Source: an uncultured Atopobium sp. (lineage in GTDB: Bacteria; Actinomycetota; Coriobacteriia; Coriobacteriales; Atopobiaceae). Taken from it: a stretch of 64,000 nucleotides of DNA. How positions within the stretch are numbered: the stretch's first letter is position 1; each line of letters opens with the position of its first letter. Of this stretch, positions 58,318 through 64,000 are shown one piece after another. Under the pieces are notes generated by a model. It was not told the origin of the DNA, did not search any database, and saw only the letters and a list, made by a program, of their open reading frames with translations. The translations under genes and the position numbers were made by a program. Location: the NCBI GenBank assembly GCA_938045565.1, contig CALIAZ010000021.1, positions 55,746 through 119,745 on the forward strand. Reading direction: 5' to 3'.

Positions 58318-59799
58318 TTAGTCTGCCTTACGCTTAAGTCGAGCGCCAGTGGCGGTATCTTCAATCAAAAGTCCAAGCTCAGCAATGCCGTCTCTAATTT
58401 GATCAGCAACTGCCCAGTTCTTCTGGGAGCGAGCCTCTTGACGAGCAGCAAGCAAAGCCTCTGCAGCCTCGTCAGCTGACGAGCCCTCATAGCCTGTCAC
58501 CTGGACGGCAAGCGTCACAAGCTCTTCTGGTAAATCAGAGGTAGACGCCGCCTGAGTCAAATCAATTCCCAAAGCTCCCGTGAGCTCGCGCAACATATCT
58601 GCTGCACGAAGAACAGGACTTGCGCCAACGTTCTGACCAACCCCTGCAAGATATGTATTTGCAGCAGTTACCAGCGCAAAGATGGCAGCAAGTGCTCCTG
58701 CGGTATTGAAATCGTCATCCATTTGAGCGTCAAACTCGCTCTGAGCTGTGTTAATCGCCTCAGCAAGCGTGCAATCAGCATCGGAAAGTTCGTGCTGAGC
58801 AGAAGACTGCTTGAAAGCCCAGCGGAGATTTGCAACGCAGGTCTTCATGCGCTCAAGCGTACCAACGGTACCCTCAAGGCGCTCAAACGAGAAATCAAGT
58901 GGTGCACGATAGTGCGTCTGAAGCATCAAAAGTCTTACTGCATCTGCAGGGTACTTGTCCAAAACTTCCTTGAGTGTGTAGAAATTGCCCAAAGACTTGG
59001 ACATCTTCTCACCGTCAACGCGAAGCATTCCGGTGTGCATCCAATAATTAGCGAGAGGAGCGTGCCAGGCGCAAGACGCCTGAGCAGTCTCGTTCTCATG
59101 GTGAGGGAACACCAGGTCAGAGCCACCACCGTGAATGTCAATTGGAGTGCCCAGGTAGCGATGAATCATCGCACAGCACTCACTGTGCCAACCTGGGCGA
59201 CCTTCTCCCCAAGGGCTTGGCCAGCTAGGCTCACCAGGCTTTGCAGCCTTCCAGAGTGCAAAGTCAAATGGATCGCGTTTCTCGTCATTAACCTCAACGC
59301 GCTCACCTGCGCGAAGCTGATCAAGATCGCGACCAGAAAGCACGCCATAACCATTGTCAGAGCGAACCGAGAAGTACACGTCGCCCGAAGGCACCGCGTA
59401 AGCGTGACCCTGCTCAATCAAAGATTGAATCATCTGAAGCATGGCTTCAATCTCGTGCGTAGCGCGAGGACGAATATCCGGATCCAGAATATTGAAGCGA
59501 TGCATCTGCTCGATAAACGCCTGAGAAAACTCTTCAGAAACCTCTTGAGCAGTCCTTCCCTGCTCAATGGCGCGCTGAATAATCTTGTCGTCAACGTCAG
59601 TCAGGTTTTGAGCAAATGTGACCTCAAAACCCTTGTGCATCAGATAACGGCGAATAACGTCAAACGAGAGGAAGGTACGGGCGTTTCCGATGTGAATCTG
59701 ATCGTAAACCGTAGGGCCGCACACGTACATGCGGATTTTGCCCTCGTCGATTGGCTTGAACTCTTCTTTTTTATGCGTCTGAGTGTTATAGATAAGCAT
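58318..59799 (-). CDS. cysS: Cysteinyl-tRNA synthetase
   Basis: A 493-residue class I synthetase. The HIGH-type motif is TVYDQIHIGNART and the KMSKS motif is GEKMSKSLGN. Zinc ligands include CGPTVYD, GWHSECCAM and the FPHHENE motif. It charges tRNA-Cys. ATG 59799 has GAGGAG at the right distance; a start five codons upstream does not. Confidence 0.97.
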   Translation of the reverse strand: MLIYNTQTHKKEEFKPIDEGKIRMYVCGPTVYDQIHIGNARTFLSFDVIRRYLMHKGFEVTFAQNLTDVDDKIIQRAIEQGRTAQEVSEEFSQAFIEQMHRFNILDPDIRPRATHEIEAMLQMIQSLIEQGHAYAVPSGDVYFSVRSDNGYGVLSGRDLDQLRAGERVEVNDEKRDPFDFALWKAAKPGEPSWPSPWGEGRPGWHSECCAMIHRYLGTPIDIHGGGSDLVFPHHENETAQASCAWHAPLANYWMHTGMLRVDGEKMSKSLGNFYTLKEVLDKYPADAVRLLMLQTHYRAPLDFSFERLEGTVGTLERMKTCVANLRWAFKQSSAQHELSDADCTLAEAINTAQSEFDAQMDDDFNTAGALAAIFALVTAANTYLAGVGQNVGASPVLRAADMLRELTGALGIDLTQAASTSDLPEELVTLAVQVTGYEGSSADEAAEALLAARQEARSQKNWAVADQIRDGIAELGLLIEDTATGARLKRKAD

Positions 59800-59885
59800 G
59801 CATACTCCTCGCAACCATTGTGTATTGGTGTAAGTATAAACGGTTCAACAAAAATGGCTATTTATCGCCATATACAAAGCTCAAA

Positions 59886-60374
59886 TTAACATCGTCCCAG
59901 CAGCACAACCGCCCAGGCAGCAATGCCTTCTTGAGTACCCACAAAGCCAAGACCTTCGGTGGTGGTTGCTTTTACACCAACTTTATCTAGCGAAACACCC
60001 ATGACCTCTGCCATGCGGTTTCTTATAGCATCACGATGAGGGAGCAACTTAGGCGCCTGAGCTGCAACGGTGCAATCACAATCCAGAAGCTCAAAGCCCT
60101 TATCGCGAACAAGCTGCATAACATGGGACAGAAGCACCATAGAATCAGCACCCTCATAAGCAGGGTCTGTATCAGGGAAAAGCTGGCCAATGTCGCCGGC
60201 ACGCACAGCTCCTAGCAGGGCATCCATAAGTGCATGAGCCAAAACGTCAGCATCGGAGTGGCCGAGAAGACCTTTGGTGTGCTCAATTTTGATGCCACCT
60301 AAGATAAGATCTCTACCCTCTACCAGGCGATGAACATCGTATCCGTGGCCAATTTTAAGCTCTGGCATGCTCAC
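59886..60374 (-). CDS. ispF: 2-C-methyl-D-erythritol 2,4-cyclodiphosphate synthase
   Basis: A 162-residue MEP-pathway enzyme. IGHGYDVHRL and GHSDADVLAHALMDALLGA carry the metal-binding Asp and His residues; KATTTEGLGFVG is the C-terminal signature. The GTG at 60374 overlaps the ispD stop (GTGA); an ATG two codons later is an equally good start. Confidence 0.97.
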   Translation of the reverse strand: MSMPELKIGHGYDVHRLVEGRDLILGGIKIEHTKGLLGHSDADVLAHALMDALLGAVRAGDIGQLFPDTDPAYEGADSMVLLSHVMQLVRDKGFELLDCDCTVAAQAPKLLPHRDAIRNRMAEVMGVSLDKVGVKATTTEGLGFVGTQEGIAAWAVVLLGRC

Positions 60375-61174
60375 TCTACAGCCCCACTTCCGGTTGCGCC
60401 CTCTACCAGTCGACGGCTGAGCGTAGCTTCAACAATTGCAAGGTCAGACGGGTATGTGACCTTCACATTTTCTCGTTGCGACTCAACGCACAGCACCGTA
60501 AGACCAAGTCGCTCAACTAACGACGAGTCATCGGTTCCCTGGTAGCCCTCCTGACGAGCTACCTCGTGGGCTTCGAGAAGCGTGCGCGTCTTGAACACCT
60601 GAGGGGTCTGAGCAGCCCAGAACGTTGAGCGGTCAGGCGTATCTACGATGGTTGCGCCATCTACGCGCTTCAATGTGTCAGTTGCACGGTGAGCCAAAAT
60701 TGCTCCCGCAATCTTAGGAGATTTGCGAACCGTGCCAATGACCTGCTCGATGGTCTCTACCTCAATGAGTGGACGAACCGCGTCGTGAACAGAAACAAAA
60801 TCATATCCAGCGGGCACTACCTGGAGCGCATTGTAAACCGATTCCTGCCTGGTAGTACCAGACGTTGCAAAATGAACGGGCTTATGGAGCACAAGCTTAC
60901 CCACAACGCTCTCTTGAACTGCAGCGCGTTTCTCGTCAGAGCAAGCAATCACAAGGTGAGCCACGCTTGGCGCATGATCAAACGCAAGGATTGACCAGCT
61001 CATCAGCGGAAGACCGCAGACAGAAATAAACTGCTTGCCGTCAGGATACCCAAAGCGCTCGCCAATGCCGCCAGCCACAATGACGGCCACGGTATCGGCT
61101 TTTGCTCCATGTGTAGAAAGGCGAGAAGGACATGGCTTTGACACAACCTTTGCACAAGTGCTGCTTGCAGCCAT
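60371..61174 (-). CDS. ispD: 2-C-methyl-D-erythritol 4-phosphate cytidylyltransferase
   Basis: A 267-residue nucleotidyltransferase of the MEP isoprenoid pathway. VIVAGGIGERFGYPDGKQF binds CTP, and VSVHDAVRPLI and TDDSSLVERLG follow. The first 26 residues are an extra leader of Ala/Ser/Lys. Its start overlaps the disA stop by one base. Confidence 0.97.
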   Translation of the reverse strand: MAASSTCAKVVSKPCPSRLSTHGAKADTVAVIVAGGIGERFGYPDGKQFISVCGLPLMSWSILAFDHAPSVAHLVIACSDEKRAAVQESVVGKLVLHKPVHFATSGTTRQESVYNALQVVPAGYDFVSVHDAVRPLIEVETIEQVIGTVRKSPKIAGAILAHRATDTLKRVDGATIVDTPDRSTFWAAQTPQVFKTRTLLEAHEVARQEGYQGTDDSSLVERLGLTVLCVESQRENVKVTYPSDLAIVEATLSRRLVEGATGSGAVE

Positions 61175-62253
61175 TATTCTGACTTACCCCACATTCTGCG
61201 GAGACTGTTAGCAAGTGCACCGGGGTTCTCGACACCCAAAGATTTGAGGCTAGACGTATCGTTTTCTGCAACATGAAGCAGCTGCTGCAGGTTATCGTAG
61301 GCGTCAACAATTCTGGCTGCAATCTCATCGTTTACCACGTGAACGCGAGAAAGCGTACGCAGGCCCAGAGGCTCCATGGACGCGTCTTCTCCGCGGCCAT
61401 CAGAGTAACCAAGAATGTGGCCAACGCTTTCTGCGGAACGAAGCTCGGTGTTGGCCGTCTCGTGGAAGCGACGGCGAATAGCGCGTGCCTCCTCAGCGGA
61501 AGAGTCAACGGCGTAATCGCGAATCATCAGGTTATAAGCCTCGTCGATGCCGCCCAAATATTCCTCGCGCTGCATGGCGGTAGTTTTGCCCTCGCTACCC
61601 AGCTCCAAAAGGCAGGAGTCAAGCTGATCGGCGGCGCTCAAAAGAACCTCAAAAAGGTAGAAAATACCTGCTACATCACCCAGAGTGACGTAGTTATCAA
61701 GCTCAAGCGCAGTCAGGCGCAGAAGCGCGCGATCAAGCTGCTGGCGCGTATTTTGCATAGCAACCGAAAGCTGGTTGACGGTAGACATAATGGCTGGTAC
61801 CGACTTTAGCGGAATAACGTGGCCATCAACGTAGACCGTAATCAACGAACGGCGAGAAGACACAGCAATCACAATTGCCCTGGTGAGCAAGCTCATGCGA
61901 GCGGCAGTACGGTGACGAGTGCCTGTCTCCGCAGTTGGAAGCGTTGCATCAGGATTAAGGTGGAAATTGGCGCGCAGAATTCTGGTAAGGTCTTTGTCAA
62001 CCACCACGGCACCATCCATCTTGCAAAGCTCAAACAGTCGGTTTGCCGTGAAGGAAACATCAAGTTTGAAACCATCTCCGCCCGCAGCAAGGACGTTTTC
62101 TGTATCTCCCACACAAATGAGAGCGCCCAAGCGGCCGGCGATAATCATATCCAGTGCAACGCGGAGCGCTGTACCAGGAGCAGTCAGCTTCAGAGCGGTG
62201 GCAATACGGTCCTCGTTTTCTGTTGCGCTTGGATCAAGTTGCGTTGGCTCCAT
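61174..62253 (-). CDS. disA: DNA integrity scanning diadenylate cyclase
   Basis: A 359-residue enzyme that makes c-di-AMP and scans DNA for branched structures. The DAC domain has KMDGAVVVDKD (DGA motif) and ETGTRHRTAARMS (RHR motif). A helical spine and a C-terminal helix-hairpin-helix domain (YDNLQQLLHVAENDTSSLKS) bind DNA. It lies between clpC and ispD, the Bacillus order without radA. Confidence 0.97.
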   Translation of the reverse strand: MEPTQLDPSATENEDRIATALKLTAPGTALRVALDMIIAGRLGALICVGDTENVLAAGGDGFKLDVSFTANRLFELCKMDGAVVVDKDLTRILRANFHLNPDATLPTAETGTRHRTAARMSLLTRAIVIAVSSRRSLITVYVDGHVIPLKSVPAIMSTVNQLSVAMQNTRQQLDRALLRLTALELDNYVTLGDVAGIFYLFEVLLSAADQLDSCLLELGSEGKTTAMQREEYLGGIDEAYNLMIRDYAVDSSAEEARAIRRRFHETANTELRSAESVGHILGYSDGRGEDASMEPLGLRTLSRVHVVNDEIAARIVDAYDNLQQLLHVAENDTSSLKSLGVENPGALANSLRRMWGKSE

Positions 62254-62523
62254 GGCTCTCCCTCAATTACTTGCAGCTTACAGGTTGCGTTTTATGTTTT
62301 GGTGCATTTACGGTTTCAATTTATTTCAATATTTCAAGTATACGGTTTTGTTGCCGGTGAGTGTAGTGACGGTTTTGAGAAGACGGGTTTCTCAACGGGT
62401 GGATAGGCGGCCTGCTCGATGGGTGCCTGGGCGCTCTGCTCGACGGGTTTCTCGCCAAAAGAACTACGCGATTTAGCCACGATACAAAAAAGACCCGAGG
62501 CACAACCTCGGGTCAGAACTAAC
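62254..62523. other. Region between clpC and disA
   Basis: A 270-bp gap with the clpC terminator, two CTGCTCGAyGGGT units 24 bp apart (62412 and 62436) ending in an exact 13-mer (62445-62457), a further GACGGGTTTCTC at 62382, and three ATTGAAA-like direct repeats near 62315-62340 in the likely disA promoter area. Confidence 0.5.
62485..62516 (-). terminator. Terminator after clpC
   Basis: Perfect arms GACCCGAGG (62492-62500) and CCTCGGGTC (62506-62514), followed on the minus strand by TTTTTTG. Confidence 0.93.
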
Positions 62524-64000
62524 TTACTCAGCGGAAGACATCAAATCAGACGAGCCGCCTGCGCAACCCTGTGGCAGCGAGGATGGTCCCATGCTGACAT
62601 CCATCTGGTCAAGCTGCGCCATTGTCTCTTTCTTGCGAGGCTCAGGGATAACACCCGTGGTCTTGGTGAACACAAGCTTTTTGCCCTCAGCATCAACATC
62701 AACAGCAACAATGTCTCCTGCAGCCCACTGACCAGAGAGAAGCTCTTCAGACAGCGGATCTTCAATCATCGACTGAATGGTGCGACGCAGCGGACGAGCA
62801 CCATAAACAGGATCGGTACCGTCTTTGGCAATCAGATCCTTTGCAGCCTCGGTGAGCTCAATAGACATGCCATTGGCAATCAGGCGGTCGCGCAGCTCAA
62901 GAACCATGAGATCAACAATGCCTCGAAGTTGCTCTGCAGAGAGCGACTTAAAGACAACAATCTCGTCCACACGGTTCAAGAACTCTGGGCGGAATCCACG
63001 CTTGAGCTCAGACATAACGCGGCTGGTAATCTCTTTGTCAGACAGACCCTTAGAACCCTCTGACGAGAAGCCCATAGTGTTAGTGCGGGCAATCTCGCGA
63101 GCGCCAATGTTAGATGTCATGATGACAACGGTGTTGGAGAAGTCCACGTGACGGCCTTGACCGTCAGTCAAGCGACCTTCATCCAAAATCTGGAGCAAGA
63201 TGTTGAAGACGTCTGGATGTGCCTTCTCAATCTCGTCGAAGAGCAGGACAGAATACGGACGCCTACGAACGGCCTTGGTAAGCTCGCCACCCTCATCGTA
63301 GCCCACATATCCTGGAGGTGCACCAACCAGCTTAGCTACGGTATGACGCTCCATGTATTCAGACATATCGTAAGAAAGCAGGGCGTCTTCGGAGCCAAAC
63401 AGAAACTCTGCCAGGGCTTTTGCAAGCTCAGTCTTACCTACGCCGGAAGGGCCCAGGAAGATGAAAGAGCCGCCAGGACGCTTTGGGTCTTTAAGAGGAC
63501 TGCGGCTTCTGCGGATTGCCTTTGCAACCTTAACAACAGCCTCGTCCTGACCAACAACGCGCTGGTGAAGGATATCTTCTGTACGAAGCAGCCTTGAAGC
63601 CTCAGTCTCGGTGAGGTTAGAAACAGGAACACCGGTGATGCCAGAGACAACCTTTGCAATGTCGTCCTCGTCAACGGTAACGATGTTCTTGTCTAGCTGC
63701 TCACGCCATTCAGTCTCCAAGCGATCCCTCTCTGCTACCAAGGATTTCTCCTGGTCACGCAGACGAGCTGCCTGCTCAAACTCCTGAGCACTAGCTGCCT
63801 CAGACTTCTGGGTACGAACGCGGAGAAGGTCTGCGTCTACCTGGGCAATCTCTGGTGGAAGGCTCATCTTGTGGATACGTGCGCGAGCGCCAGCCTCATC
63901 AAGAACGTCAATAGCCTTGTCTGGCAAGAAACGATCCTGGATGTAGCGGCTAGAAAGCGCAACGGCGGCCTTGATAGCGGCTTCAGTGTAGTGAACGTGG
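62524..64000 (-). CDS. clpC: ClpC-type AAA+ ATPase, N-terminal part beyond window
   Basis: The C-terminal 491 residues of a class I Clp ATPase; the reading frame is open to position 64000. A UVR-like coiled segment (SAQEFEQAARLRDQEKSLVA) marks the ClpC type. The second AAA+ domain has Walker A LGPSGVGKTELAKA, Walker B VLLFDEIEKAH, and arginine-finger region RPEFLNRVDEIV. It unfolds proteins for ClpP and takes part in stress control. The tail is Gln/Ser/Gly-rich and ends at its own terminator. Confidence 0.96.
   Translation of the reverse strand, partial: HVHYTEAAIKAAVALSSRYIQDRFLPDKAIDVLDEAGARARIHKMSLPPEIAQVDADLLRVRTQKSEAASAQEFEQAARLRDQEKSLVAERDRLETEWREQLDKNIVTVDEDDIAKVVSGITGVPVSNLTETEASRLLRTEDILHQRVVGQDEAVVKVAKAIRRSRSPLKDPKRPGGSFIFLGPSGVGKTELAKALAEFLFGSEDALLSYDMSEYMERHTVAKLVGAPPGYVGYDEGGELTKAVRRRPYSVLLFDEIEKAHPDVFNILLQILDEGRLTDGQGRHVDFSNTVVIMTSNIGAREIARTNTMGFSSEGSKGLSDKEITSRVMSELKRGFRPEFLNRVDEIVVFKSLSAEQLRGIVDLMVLELRDRLIANGMSIELTEAAKDLIAKDGTDPVYGARPLRRTIQSMIEDPLSEELLSGQWAAGDIVAVDVDAEGKKLVFTKTTGVIPEPRKKETMAQLDQMDVSMGPSSLPQGCAGGSSDLMSSAE

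Noticed and set aside
62321..62503. Minus-strand frame of 60 codons with Arg/Pro/Ser repeats between disA and clpC
   Set aside because: It reads through the clpC terminator and the 24-bp repeat units; there is no ribosome site and no family likeness.

Overview
The window looks like a chromosomal segment of a Coriobacteriia actinobacterium, in the Lancefieldella (Atopobium)/Olsenella neighbourhood. The evidence is moderate G+C, actinobacterial-type ribosomal and RNA polymerase proteins, an anaerobic class III ribonucleotide reductase, and an ECF-transporter ATPase fusion placed beside rplQ. The genus is an inference; no 16S gene is present. Nearly everything is on the minus strand. Exceptions are an EamA transporter (4542-5489) and one glycosyltransferase (9926-11092).

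Read in the direction of transcription (64000 down to about 13000), the gene order is the deep bacterial order also known from Bacillus: clpC, disA, ispD, ispF, cysS, rlmB, a YacP/Rae1-type NYN gene, tRNA genes with tuf, rpmG, tRNA-Trp, secE, nusG, rplK, rplA, rplJ, rplL, rpoB, rpoC, rpsL, rpsG, fusA, rpsJ, then the S10, spc and alpha operons (rplC to rplQ, with secY, adk, map, infA), ecfA, ecfT and truA. This is the transcription-translation core, joined to protein quality control (ClpC), c-di-AMP synthesis (DisA), isoprenoid precursors (IspD/IspF) and vitamin uptake (Ecf).

From 13000 down to 1 the content is accessory or metabolic: an LCP-like membrane protein, three glycosyltransferase-like genes, nrdD/nrdG with a tandem NrdR-box pair, a DMT transporter, a DegV protein with an iron alcohol dehydrogenase, a PTS EIIA, a DJ-1/PfpI protein, and a Y-family polymerase running off the left edge.

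The conserved order is broken at informative places. An AT-rich GmrSD-like (DUF262/DUF1524) gene, frameshifted at an A7 tract, plus a low-molecular-weight phosphatase gene sit between rpsJ and rplC. An ArsR regulator and a GNAT-NTF2 fusion sit between rpoC and rpsL. A 300-bp segment with a terminator and leader hairpins separates rplX from rplE. Promoters, terminators and an L10 autoregulatory leader can be read from sequence and explain several gene starts.

The most unusual signals are these: (1) a 13-mer, TGGCGAGAAACCC, found exactly eight times in 64 kb in both orientations, with sixteen copies of its 10-base core; (2) a mosaic family of about 31-bp intergenic repeats with a perfect 34-bp palindrome flanking the rpoB-to-tuf block; (3) an RpoA-CTD-like helix-hairpin-helix segment in the C-terminal extension of RpoC; (4) the GmrSD island in the S10 operon; (5) tandem duplications of gene 3' ends that include the stop codon (rlmB, ecfT); (6) arginine at S12 residue 88, a position tied to streptomycin resistance.
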